The position numbers and the translations under genes were made by a program. From assembly GCA_028456385.1 (NCBI GenBank), contig JALNQF010000570.1, forward strand, positions 1-21,898: a DNA stretch of 21,898 bases, given 5' to 3'. This DNA comes from Ophiosphaerella korrae (lineage: Eukaryota > Ascomycota > Dothideomycetes > Pleosporales > Phaeosphaeriaceae). A model generated the notes under the pieces. That model saw only the letters and a program-made list of their open reading frames with translations, was not told where the DNA came from and did no database searches. Shown here in pieces: positions 11,564-19,119 of this stretch; position 1 is the first letter of the stretch; the number at the start of each line of letters is the position of its first letter.

Positions 11564-12022
11564 TATTATAGGTGTAATAAGAAAAATTAAGATAGAACTA
11601 ATTAGTCCTAATTTAGATACTAATAAAGTATAGGACAAGCAGGGTAATAACCTTAAATAGGAAGTTACCTATAATTAGGACACGTAGCAGTAATCTGTAA
11701 TTACGTACGATAGATTAAGGTAATCTATAATAACGTATAACAGATTAGTGTAATCTGTAATTACGTGCGATAGATTAAGGTGATCCGTAATATCGTACAA
11801 ATAGATCACAACTAGTATATAGTTAATAGGATGCGCATTATTAGGATAGTATTAGCAATTTAATCCTTCGACTATAGAACGCTAATACGAGACAGTTACA
11901 AAACATCTTCTATTGTTTATAGTTATTGCAGATTACCTATACGAGCTTTTGTTATCAACTCTCAATCCACTAACCCTTACGAGACAGGCTACCTGTAGTC
12001 GACGCCAGGGCGACCCGTTACA
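11564..12022 (+). repeat. 3' LTR of outer element (459 bp)
   Basis: The LTR runs from TATTATAGGTGTAATAAG (ancestrally TGTTACAGGTGTAACAG, as in the copy at 20461) to CGACCCGTTACA. It shares long blocks with the LTR at 20461-20891, such as GGATGCGCATTATTAGGAT and GTATTAGCAATTTAATCC. Its U3 differs, carrying four 30-bp repeats. It is less RIP-damaged than the interior. The short reading frame inside it (11913-12095) is not a gene. Confidence 0.9.
11690..11809 (+). repeat. Four 30-bp tandem repeats in LTR U3
   Basis: Units begin at 11690, 11720, 11750 and 11780, each starting GTAATC or GTGATC and ending near GATTAAG or GATCAC. Units 1 and 3 are nearly identical. Each unit is itself a partial inverted repeat (TAATCT...AGATTA). 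In retroelement U3 regions such arrays often hold enhancer elements; that role here is inferred. Confidence 0.85.
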
Positions 12023-12023
12023 A

Positions 12024-12465
12024 GCTAGTACTTTATTGCGCGCTAGCTTAAGCGAAATCCTAACTACTATAGAGTCTGCTAGAAGCCTCCTCTAAATACG
12101 ATAAGTTTATAGATAGAGTTAGAGAGCTACTCGTAGAGTAGGACTGTTAAGGCTGCCTAGATATAGAGTTATTAAGTATACTCGAGTAGGCTAAGGTGTA
12201 CGCTAGGTCTACTCGCACTGCAGAGCATAAGCTATACTAAATAACTATAGTACAACGAGAGCGACTATAACGCCAAAAAGCTAGCTAGAGGCAAGTTAAA
12301 GGCGATAAACACTCTAGGGTACTTACTGTAGCTTTAGCTCGAGCTGCAGTAGACGCGCGCATTGAAAAGGATGCTGAGAAGGTCGCGCGCGCTGCGGCAA
12401 GGAAGTACAAAGCTGACTAACAACGCATTGCAGACCAGCGCCTCAGCGCGCAGCAGTAGTCTCTA
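12024..12465 (+). pseudogene. C-terminal remnant of a pogo/Fot1-like DNA transposase
   Basis: Directly after the LTR a broken + frame reads LRASLSEILTTIESARSLL, then after a frameshift KYDKFIDRVRELLVE. It continues through VYARSTRTAEHKLY to a charged, Ala/Arg-rich tail (ARIEKDAEKVARAAARKY). Stops are all TAG or TAA, fitting CAG or TGG mutated by RIP. A basic, helical tail of this kind is common at the C-terminus of fungal CENP-B-type (pogo/Fot1) transposases, but no DDE motif is in the window. The outer LTR element appears to have inserted into it. The family assignment is from style only. Confidence 0.45.
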
Positions 12466-12472
12466 AATTGTG

Positions 12473-12548
12473 ACTCTATATTGTATATATACTATACTCA
12501 AACTTGACTATTTTAGAGCCTTACTTTTTACCTGCGTTGAGTAGTTAT
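12473..12548. repeat. 76-bp direct repeat, copy A
   Basis: This resembles 12648-12723 over its whole length without obvious gaps. Shared blocks include ATACTCAAACTT, TTTTAGAGC and CTGCGTTG. Confidence 0.7.
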
Positions 12549-12647
12549 TGGAGTTGAGGCCTCTGGCTCCACGCCGTAGCTACCCAACTCGTGCATCTAC
12601 TCGCGCGATAACTCTACGAACTTGAGTAGTTTATACTCAAAACTACT

Positions 12648-12723
12648 ACTCCATATAGTATATATAGTATACTCAAACTTACTCGTTTTAGAGCTTCAAT
12701 TTACATCTGCGTTGTGCAATTAT
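12648..12723. repeat. 76-bp direct repeat, copy B
   Basis: Partner of copy A, offset by 175 bp. Just before it, TTGAGTA-GTTTA-TACTCAA at 12622-12640 is a perfect 7-bp hairpin whose arms share the ACTCAA core of the repeat. Confidence 0.7.
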
Positions 12724-12752
12724 AACTCTTGCAAGACAAATTTGCATACAAA

Positions 12753-12788
12753 TCGGTCGTTGAGCTGGTATCGGTCGTCGAGCTGTCC
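12753..12788. repeat. Two 18-bp tandem repeats
   Basis: TCGGTCGTTGAGCTGGTA is followed directly by TCGGTCGTCGAGCTGTCC. The pair lies immediately before the GC-rich hairpin. Confidence 0.7.
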
Positions 12789-12790
12789 AC

Positions 12791-12815
12791 GGCCAAGGTG
12801 CGGAGCACCTTGGCC
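12791..12815. repeat. Perfect 11-bp GC-rich inverted repeat
   Basis: GGCCAAGGTGC, loop GGA, GCACCTTGGCC. CTAA follows 13 nt later (12829-12832). A GC hairpin near a CTRR end is the form of a Helitron 3' terminus, but the next base is G rather than the T expected from AT-target insertion. A rho-type terminator does not apply in a fungus. Function unknown. Confidence 0.75.
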
Positions 12816-13044
12816 AGTGCGGCGAGTACTAAGAACCTGTGCCTTGTTATATGCTACACGTTTGACTATGCAGTGGCTTCCGAACACGCCGACTACCGTT
12901 TGATAGCCTAAAGTAAAGTCCGCATCAGGCAGGCACCACCGCTTATTACTTACCGTGGATTGTTAGCGTCATCTCTCGGACTCTCGGCATACCATCGATC
13001 TCCGCCATTCGATGTAGGTAGGCCCGCAGCCGACCTTTATCGAA
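12816..13044. other. Intergenic, no gene seen
   Basis: Base composition becomes balanced here, marking the start of the gene island. It probably holds the 3' flank of the minus-strand gene at 13045. No RNA gene or clear signal was found. Confidence 0.5.
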
Positions 13045-14175
13045 CTAGTTGCAGAAAGGAGGAAACAAGTAGCCTCGTTCCTTGATACGTTCGAGCGTTA
13101 CATGGTTTTGACCGCCACCTGGCCATTTCTCCAACGCTTGGCCTTCGACGCTGAACATCTTAACACGGATGTTCAGCGCCCTACCGCCCTCGAGCGAAGC
13201 AACACAGATATACTCGGGGTATGTTTCCTGCGCATCCCATGTTGGCTGCCTTACCACCCCAATCACTATGGAATATCGACTCCCACCTGTGTGCCTCTTG
13301 GCCATCAAGCGCAACCGGCTCGGCGCAATGACGTATCGGAAGTTGACCGGCGAGGCCCTCCACGGCGCCAGCTGCATAAAGTAATTGCGTTGGTGTAATG
13401 GCATCCGCACAAGAGCCATTGAGTTATCGACTTGTTTTTCAGCTGAGGCATCGTCTCCGCCAAAGGTGACCAGGCCGTCTTCGATAGGAATAGGATGCTC
13501 TTCTGATCCATCCGGGTCGTCCTTAACGTAGCTCTGGTAGGCGCCCGAGATCCCGGTCATACTAGCCTTGATAAAGTCAGCACTCCCTGTAACTTTTCTA
13601 TGCAAATAAGCCACGCCTACAGTTTGACGTGAGCGGGCGGAGCTCTGTACCGCTAGAACAGTCGACGAAGGCACCGTGCTGTGACTTGCCGGCACGATAT
13701 ACCCACCACAAGTGCTCACGTGGCCTAACCAGTTGCCTGGCTTCCCATACTGGGCGTCCCACGTTCGCTGATATCCAGCCAACTTGGCATTATTGATCCT
13801 CTTTAGCTCTTCGCTGAGCTCTTTCCACGGCTCTGACGTCGCGTCACCTCGCTCATGCCCATCGCCTTTCCTCTTGAAGGGATATAAGATGTTGAACAGG
13901 TCGTTCTTAAATTCGTAGATCAACCTAGTAGACATACCCGGTGGTGGAACCGTGCTTGGACCGCCTGAAGAAAGTTTTTTTATGAGCTTAAGCGACTTTG
14001 AGTTGACTAGCTCCCAGGTTAGATCCGTAGTATAAGGGTTGACGTCGAAGAGGTTGAAGAGATCAACGCTAGCCCAAGTAGGCTCTCCTTCCCACCCAAC
14101 TATGTTTGCTATTTCGTGCTTGTAGTCGAATCTTCCGTAGAACGCTAGTTCGAGTTGCAGGAGAGTAGTGATTGG
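13045..14175 (-). CDS. Uncharacterised protein, orphan family copy 1; 5' end broken or unresolved
   Basis: The minus-strand frame is open for 376 codons between a TAA at 14176-14178 and the stop at 13045-13047. The first ATG in frame gives a 296-residue product (start 13935). About 80 open codons upstream are certainly part of the family, because GW...W...DLFNLF...P-TTDLTWE (about 14110-13995) recurs in the paralogue at 15083-15521 at roughly 47% identity over 45 residues. So the ATG at 13935 is not the true start. Above the TAA the frame continues (YHHLTALPLNFTISL...THRTR), and the paralogue has Gln where the stop falls, so the TAA may be a CAA mutated by C-to-T. Either a 5' exon is missing from this reading or the gene is a pseudogene. 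I see no membrane segment or known catalytic motif, and the function is unknown. Confidence 0.65.
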   Translation of the reverse strand, partial: PITTLLQLELAFYGRFDYKHEIANIVGWEGEPTWASVDLFNLFDVNPYTTDLTWELVNSKSLKLIKKLSSGGPSTVPPPGMSTRLIYEFKNDLFNILYPFKRKGDGHERGDATSEPWKELSEELKRINNAKLAGYQRTWDAQYGKPGNWLGHVSTCGGYIVPASHSTVPSSTVLAVQSSARSRQTVGVAYLHRKVTGSADFIKASMTGISGAYQSYVKDDPDGSEEHPIPIEDGLVTFGGDDASAEKQVDNSMALVRMPLHQRNYFMQLAPWRASPVNFRYVIAPSRLRLMAKRHTGGSRYSIVIGVVRQPTWDAQETYPEYICVASLEGGRALNIRVKMFSVEGQALEKWPGGGQNHVTLERIKERGYLFPPFCN

Positions 14176-14178
14176 TTA

Positions 14179-15082
14179 TCTCGTCCTATGGGTGAAGGCG
14201 CGCGTGAATAGTGAAGATAAATCGGGAGGTAATGAGATGGTGAAGTTGAGTGGAAGCGCGGTGAGGTGGTGATATGCGCCACATGGATTTTTCTAGATTG
14301 AGCGCTATTGTACTTCTTTCACTCGACTGAACTTCCATAACGAAGACAGATGTTACAAGTCAAATTGGGAAGTTATGCAAAAACTATTGAAAATTAGTCA
14401 GAGGGACTGATATGGTAATGTACGACCTCTTCCTTGACGGATTTACCGGTGATTTCGTTACTGGAGTAGTGGGTGTGGAGTTGGCCCGTGTCTTCCAAAA
14501 AACAATTCAGAACTAGGTTTCACTCAAAGCATGATTGTGTCATCATCACGTGATTTGCTGCCCCTCTCTTTGCCTTGGCACAATCCGCCGCCGCTGGTCA
14601 GACGTCGTTGGGCAGCATCGCCATCACGCCCCATACGCATTGAACACATCTTTTCGTAGGATGATACCGACGCGAAGAACCCCTAGGTGTTCTTATTGCA
14701 GCGTGTGTATGCGGTTGCCGGCTTCCTCGAACACACCATTCCGCCGGAGACCTAGCTTCCTCTCCTCCCTCCCCTACACGGTGCATCGTTGGCAAGGATA
14801 TGCCACTGCATATAGTTAAGGCATCAAAGTCTTCGACAGATGCTGAGCTTGTGGATATCTGCAAGAAAGAGGCGCGTTGGTCTTGACGATGGTGAGTTGT
14901 GTCAGATGCTAATACTAAATAGCTGAATTGCGACGAGTGCAATATTCAATCCGGCCCTTCCACCGAAACCATCTATAAATCCTCCCCACCCATAAATACT
15001 CAAGCTCTCATCGTCAACATATCCAATACAGGAGGTTATCTCAAGGCTCACCGAACATCAGATAATGATTTGGGGAATGTAT
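14179..15082. other. Intergenic, unassigned, with palindromic E-box and TATA-like sites
   Basis: No convincing gene. Overlapping frames of 94 and 114 codons on opposite strands (14535-14819 and 14598-14942) have no recognisable domain and look incidental. ATCACGTGAT at 14545-14554 is a palindromic bHLH-type core. The part nearest 14179 may contain the lost 5' end of the minus-strand gene. Confidence 0.4.
14973..15040 (+). promoter_or_regulatory. Possible fungal core promoter without a gene
   Basis: CTATAAAT at 14973-14980 and CATAAATA at 14991-14998 are followed by a pyrimidine-rich run with CATCGTCAAC, a layout common around fungal transcription starts. No + strand coding region follows. 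A transcript would run antisense through the pseudogene at 15083-15521. Evidence is composition only. Confidence 0.3.
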
Positions 15083-15521
15083 TCATTGGCGTGGTTGGAG
15101 GAATTGAGAGCGCAACGCGTTGATCAGCGAGACTGACACTCCATTTGGAAGTACGATGGCGGGGTCATTCGGACACAATTTCTTGACAATCTGCCGTGGG
15201 CGAGCATCTACAGTCTCCCATGTCAGATCAGTAGTGTGGGGGTCGATGCTCAGCAAGTTGAAGATATCGATATGTGCCCAGAAGGCGCGGCTCTGCCAAC
15301 CGACCATCGTGTGGAATTTGTAGTGTTGGAAGGTGAGAAAGCTGAGGCCAGAAGGAAGAAGGAAGAGAAGATAGAAGCTGTCTAGTGTTAGCAAAGGGTG
15401 ACACCATTTCGTCGGCGTAGTGAATGAGTGTTTGCACGACCGGTGAAGAGAAGGCGGTGAAGTGGTGGGGGTGAATGTGAGAGGTGGTGAAAGAGCCGTT
15501 ACAGCAATAGTCCCATAGCAC
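15083..15521 (-). pseudogene. Truncated paralogue of the 13045-14175 gene
   Basis: On the minus strand the frame ending at 15083 reads TMVGWQ, AFWAHIDIFNLL, DPHTTDLTWETVDARP and IVKKL. It aligns with the N-terminal part of the upstream relative and then ends at a stop soon after SLINALRSQFL. The upstream half (HHFTAFSSPVVQTLIHYADEMVSPFANTRQLL) lies in another frame, and the switch falls in a CT-rich run at about 15340-15390. The copy therefore has a frameshift and lacks the C-terminal two thirds. Same strand and about 0.9 kb spacing point to an old tandem duplication. No function is known for the family. Confidence 0.7.
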
Positions 15522-15660
15522 CCGCGCTTGCGATGGCCTGTGAACTACTGCCGAGGGACCATTACCTTCTCTTCAGCCTGGTCAACTAGTATCTTAGGTT
15601 CCCTAGTCGCTCGGGCTCAAGGCAGGCCTTGCCAGCCGCATAGACCGTCGGCGCACTGCG
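15522..15660. other. Intergenic, nothing seen
   Basis: Short GC-balanced spacer between two relics on the minus strand. No motif or coding frame stood out. Confidence 0.4.
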
Positions 15661-15906
15661 CTATTGTATGAAGTCTGCGCGAGCCATCCTGCCGAAGAGC
15701 AACAGTGGGGATTGGTTTTGAATGCCCGGCCATCCAGCATGCATGGGTACCCGCCCCCTAGTTCTACCATCTCTCTCTTTGCCTGTGCTGTTCCTCGGTT
15801 GTTCTTCGCGCCTTTGTTGTTCTTCCCCTTGTGCCTTCTCCGCTGCTTCGCGCCTACGTTGTTCTTCGAGAAACAGCTTCTTGTAATCGGGTGACCGTTC
15901 GGCCAT
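15661..15906 (-). pseudogene. N-terminal coiled-coil fragment, MAERSPDYKKLF type
   Basis: The 81-codon frame begins MAERSPDYKKLFLEEQRRRE and continues as a charged helix rich in Glu, Arg and Gln to about residue 37. The remainder (NSTGKERDGRTRG...) loses this pattern. Many large fungal proteins start with M-x-x-x-DYKALF-E followed by an R/E-rich coiled coil, ahead of a long conserved domain that is absent here. I therefore read it as the first exon piece of such a gene, cut off soon after the coiled coil. A real 81-residue protein cannot be excluded. Confidence 0.5.
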
Positions 15907-15957
15907 AGCGGTTGTCGTAGGATGTTCGTGGTGCGATCGTCGACAGGTGTCTCAGCC

Positions 15958-16167
15958 TTTGTCAGTTTAAGGGCTGCTTATCGAGAGATTAAGCTCCAAG
16001 AGCGAGCTGAGAAGAAGGCTCAGCAGGAAGAGAAAAGGATCCGCCGTGAGGCTGAGAGGTAGCTCAAAAATGATCTCAGGGCCTCGAAAAAAGGCAAGAG
16101 CAGATGCCTTAAAGAGGTGGTTGATGAGGTGGCATCTGAGCTCAATTGTGAACCTACCCCTGTCTGA
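15958..16167 (+). pseudogene. Second transposase-like C-terminal tail
   Basis: The + frame reads FVSLRAAYREIKLQERAEKKAQQEEKRI and so on, has one TAG at 16060-16062 (probably CAG), and ends with ELNCEPTPV and TGA. Its charged Ala/Lys/Glu helix resembles the basic tails of fungal pogo/Fot1-type transposases. It is not a copy of the tail at 12024-12465. Nothing of a DDE domain precedes it. A 9-bp inverted repeat follows. The family is inferred from style only. Confidence 0.4.
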
Positions 16168-16277
16168 TCACGACGCCGGTAAAGAAAGCTTCCACACAGG
16201 CTTCTTGAGTAAATAGCTACCTCTAATCAACCATACAAGCCTGAGGGATTGTTACACAAAAAAAATCTCGTCGTGAT
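16167..16277. repeat. 9-bp inverted repeat flanking about 90 bp
   Basis: ATCACGACG at 16167-16175 pairs with CGTCGTGAT at 16269-16277. It overlaps the end of the transposase-like tail. It could be part of a transposon terminus, but no matching 5' terminus was found. Confidence 0.45.
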
Positions 16278-16520
16278 AGCTCTATTATAGAAATCTACAG
16301 CTTCAAGAGTTGGGGGCGGAAGATGCCGAAAGCGTGTGTTAGGTGGGATCCGTGCGTTAGTTGATAAACTCCCAGCACACATGACTCCTTTCATTATTGA
16401 CCGACTGAGTAAGCTGGCTTCGCTTTAACTTCGCCCCAACTTCGCTCTGCAAAATTCGGCATTTTCGATGTGCACCCTACTCATTATCACAGAGATATCA
16501 ATAACGCTATACTTGTAACC
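16278..16520 (+). promoter_or_regulatory. Upstream region of the phosphotransferase gene
   Basis: No gene. It contains three near-copies of an 11-bp unit, (A/G)(A/G)CTTCGC followed by three pyrimidines, at about 16414-16446, then a stretch leading to ACCATGG at 16518-16524, a good initiation context. No clear TATA box. The role as a promoter follows from position. Confidence 0.35.
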
Positions 16521-17610
16521 ATGGGTGAGACATCCTGGGCCCAACAAGCCGTTGACCAATTTTTCGAGGGGCGCAAATACCCTACCCAGATCCAGTGTGA
16601 CCAAATTGCACGATCCATCTCGGATGCTTCCGATGTACACAATGTCGACACGCCAGGCTCGATGAGCTACACTGTCATCTGCACAGGTCGTCAGGTAGCG
16701 AAGCAGGCCCTTGTTGTATCCTTCCGAGAGTCAGAAGCCCACCTCGACCAGAGCATGGGAAAGTTAGCACAGGAGATCCACGGCTCTTTAGTGCCTGAGG
16801 TATCACAACATGGCATGGTAGATCGTGCAGATCCCCCCTTGGCCATCTATACCATGCCGTACTTGCCGGGAATCTCGTGCCTCAATGCTCTTACGTGCCA
16901 GGTTGAGATGGATGAGGTAACGGAGGCTAGACATGCTTGCTTTGTTCGGCACCTTGCTAGGTAGGTAAGATATATTGCCCACTATTCAAGTGTGGGTCGA
17001 CACCAGCCATGTTGCTCATAACCATTAGGTACTTTGCTCGATGCTGGTCAAAGCCGCAGTACGTGACAGCAGAAGCACGAGCAGAGAGTCTGGAGCGAAT
17101 TCAACGAAGACTTGCTTTACTAATGGGGTCATCATCTGTTTTTGGCTCCTCGGCAGTATCAGAGTTGGAGCACAACCTCCCCAAGCTCTTCGCATGGGAA
17201 TACCCACAAGTTCTCACGCACGGCGATTTCTCCAGAACCAATATTATATAGTTGACGAGCACACCTACGAAATCACAGGAATCATCGACTGGTCTCTTGC
17301 AGCGATACTACCCTTCGGTATGGAGCTGGACTGCCTGTTCTTGACGACGGGGTACATGGACCGCGGTGGCTGGCACGACTACGCATGTCGCTTGCGACTG
17401 CATGAAGTTTTCTGGGACGAGTTCTGGTCTGCTTCCGGAGTTGAAGATGGGCAACGGGTCAAAGTTCGCGACATGACCGAGCGGGCGGCTAGAATTGGCG
17501 CCATTCTGCGATACGCTTTCCAGCGCAACGCGGATGGTTCGCCCTCTGAGGCTTTAGCATCTGATAGAGCGTTGACATGGAGGTATCTACAGGCATGGCT
17601 TGCCACTTAG
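16521..17610 (+). pseudogene. APH-family (aminoglycoside/choline kinase-like) phosphotransferase, frameshifted
   Basis: Fungal member of the phosphotransferase enzyme family (protein-kinase-like fold). I choose the ATG at 16521 (MGETSW, context ACCATGG) over the in-frame one at 16470. Exon 1 is 16521-16960 and exon 2 starts at 17029. The catalytic loop LTHGDFSRTNI has His-Gly-Asp at 17219-17227 and Asn at 17240-17242. The metal-binding Asp lies in ITGIIDW (17287-17289). After NII the frame hits TAG at 17249-17251. Skipping two bases (TA, 17249-17250) restores VDEHTYEITGIIDW and runs to the stop at 17608-17610, giving about 340 residues, a normal length. So a 2-nt insertion in a TATATA run breaks the gene inside its active site, unless it is a sequencing error. 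The substrate is unknown; such fungal proteins are seldom drug-resistance enzymes. Confidence 0.88.
16961..17028 (+). other. Intron of the phosphotransferase gene (68 bp)
   Basis: Donor GTAGGT at 16961 and acceptor TTAG ending at 17028 join HLA-R to YFARCW in phase 2. The stronger-looking donor GTAAGA at 16965 would add an in-frame TAG, so it is not preferred. The length is typical of filamentous ascomycete introns. Confidence 0.8.
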
Positions 17611-18160
17611 CGCCCGGATCGATGGACATGGCGAGCGCTTCTTAGGCTCTTATTGCACTACGGTTAGTGTTGAAAATATATATTACGAACGACATCGCTA
17701 CAGGATGCCGAAGGCATGCACCTCCAACGAAAGGGATGAAGGACCCAACCTGAACTTCCGGATCAATCAGTACGGCACCTACGTTATCCAAGTCTAACCG
17801 ATACGGCACAGCAGCATGCAGCGCCACGCTTCAATCTGATCAATCACACCATCCTCCCTACAGTTCGGTATCCATTCAATACGGCACAGCAACATACTGC
17901 GTCATGAGTAGCATCCAATCAATCACATATTCACCCCCAAGTTCTCAATGTGGCACAGCAATGCACTGCGTCACACCCCAACCTGACCAATTACATCGAT
18001 TGCTCTGAATCATAGTCTGCAACTGCCGGTACAATTTGCCGTGCTAGCTGAATTATTTGCATCGGAACCGCCATTCTTGGCCAGAACCCTGTATATCAGA
18101 AACCCTGTGATCCGCCGAGGCGTAGCAAGGCGTTATACACCAACTTCAACGCCATCTAAC
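17611..18160. other. Intergenic with degenerate tandem repeat
   Basis: No gene. The middle is occupied by the repeat described at 17801-18000. A 65-codon frame at 17600-17797 has no recognisable content. Confidence 0.5.
17801..18000. repeat. Three degenerate tandem units of about 69-78 bp
   Basis: Cores start at 17801 (ATACGGCACAGCAGCATGCA), 17879 (ATACGGCACAGCAACATACT) and 17948 (ATGTGGCACAGCAATGCACT), each continuing GCG and then a CAATC/CCAA-A/TCAC segment. A partial core (TACGGCACC) precedes them at 17771. It is a minisatellite-like array of unknown role. Confidence 0.7.
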
Positions 18161-18189
18161 TAATGGAAAGGTACATAAAGGACACAAAG

Positions 18190-18299
18190 CGCCCATCCGT
18201 AGGGCCTTTCTTTGCTCAGCTTCCTCCTCCACATCGTCTCCCTCTTTACTATTCACCCACTTTTTATCATATACTGTTCTTGATTCGTTGCTCGTCATC
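18190..18299 (+). promoter_or_regulatory. Pyrimidine-rich 5' region of the 18300 gene
   Basis: The bases before the ATG are strongly CT-rich (CTTCCTCCTCCACATCGTCT and onward) with no TATA box, ending in CATCATGG. Pyrimidine tracts just upstream of the start are typical of filamentous-fungal promoters and 5' UTRs. Confidence 0.5.
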
Positions 18300-19119
18300 A
18301 TGGCCACTGCCGGCGTTCTCCCTGCCATTGCTGGGCTCCAGCGCCCTCCAACCAGCCGAGACCTAGAACTCTCACGGGCTGTGTATGTCTTCCATTTCTT
18401 AGCTTGTACTGAGGTGGTCGCTAATATCTACGTCTTTTAAGTATAATAGCCTTCCCCATCCTGAAGAGCAGCCGGAAATCTCCAACGCCACGCTCAAAGC
18501 CCTAGGCGAACTCTTCGTCCGCAATGACGCTCAGAACGTCTTTGGCATTCACTTGCTCCACAGCCACTTCATCGCGCCCGAAGGCACCGTGCTGCTTGGT
18601 ATAGAGGCGCAGATGTCAGAGAAGTCGCGCGCCTGCTGGACCAAACCTGTTCCCGTGGCGGAGCTGGCTAACAAGGCTGTCCACGGCCACGTTTTTCGCT
18701 TGCAGTCCGACGGGACGTTCGTCCCGTATGAGCTTCAAGAGGGCGAGGTAGACGATAAGGCACTTAGCACCAGACCCGCCTTTTTTCAGGAGTTCGCCAG
18801 TTTCCTGCACCGCAACAACCTAGCCGACTTGGTTGCCCTACAATTGCTGGATGGCTCCCAGAATAGCACCAGGATGGAGCTCTTGATCGGTCCACAGGCC
18901 ACTCTGATGGTGGACGAGAAGGACCTCATTGGGTTTGAGCCGCCCCGCATCACTACTGGTTGGTCTTTTCAGGTGGGAGACGATGGGATTATATCCTGCA
19001 AGGGTAATGATGTCTACGCGGAGAAGAAGAACACCCACCAGGTTTTCACGGATACGAAGCCTCTTCCCACGGTTGAGGCTCTGAGGGAAGCTCTTTGTGG
19101 GGAAGGGTTGATTGCTTAG
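18300..19119 (+). CDS. Uncharacterised two-exon protein, about 250 residues
   Basis: Exon 1 (18300-18382) encodes MATAGVLPAIAGLQRPPTSR and seven more codons. Exon 2 (18450-19119) enters as LPHPEEQPEIS and ends LREALCGEGLIA. The total is 753 nt including the stop, all in frame. Exon 2 is open well upstream of any internal start and is GC-balanced with no RIP signature, so this is the best candidate for a working gene here. There is no signal peptide or membrane segment, and the protein is likely soluble. Visible blocks are LGELFVRNDAQNVFGIHLLH, an acidic middle, FFQEFASFLHRNNLADLVALQLL and ITTGWSFQVGDDGIISCKGN. I do not recognise a domain or function. Confidence 0.82.
18383..18449 (+). other. 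Intron of the 18300 gene (67 bp)
   Basis: Consensus donor GTATGT at 18383, branch-like GCTAAT at about 18420, acceptor ATAG ending at 18449; phase 2. An alternative pair (GTGTAT at 18381 with TTAAG ending at 18441) also keeps the frame and would add YNS instead of VL. The first uses the better donor. Confidence 0.72.

Noticed and set aside
11913..12095. 60-codon + frame overlapping the LTR end
   Set aside because: Most of it lies inside the 3' LTR and opens at a non-ATG codon; its last 24 codons belong to the transposase-like relic.
12485..12495. TATA-rich word as a promoter
   Set aside because: It lies within a repeat present twice, with no gene following.
12622..12911. Two overlapping + frames of 93 and 60 codons
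   Set aside because: They run through the direct repeat, tandem repeat and hairpin; no domain, and composition is set by the repeats.
13102..13511. Several short frames on both strands inside 13045-13935
   Set aside because: Shadows of the longer minus-strand gene, which alone has a homologous relative nearby.
14535..14942. 94- and 114-codon frames on opposite strands
   Set aside because: They overlap each other, show no recognisable motif, and no start context or splice signal favours either.
17025..17207. 60-codon minus-strand frame
   Set aside because: Antisense to the phosphotransferase exon 2; a shadow.
18616..19038. Two minus-strand frames of 64 and 66 codons
   Set aside because: Antisense to the two-exon gene at 18300-19119.
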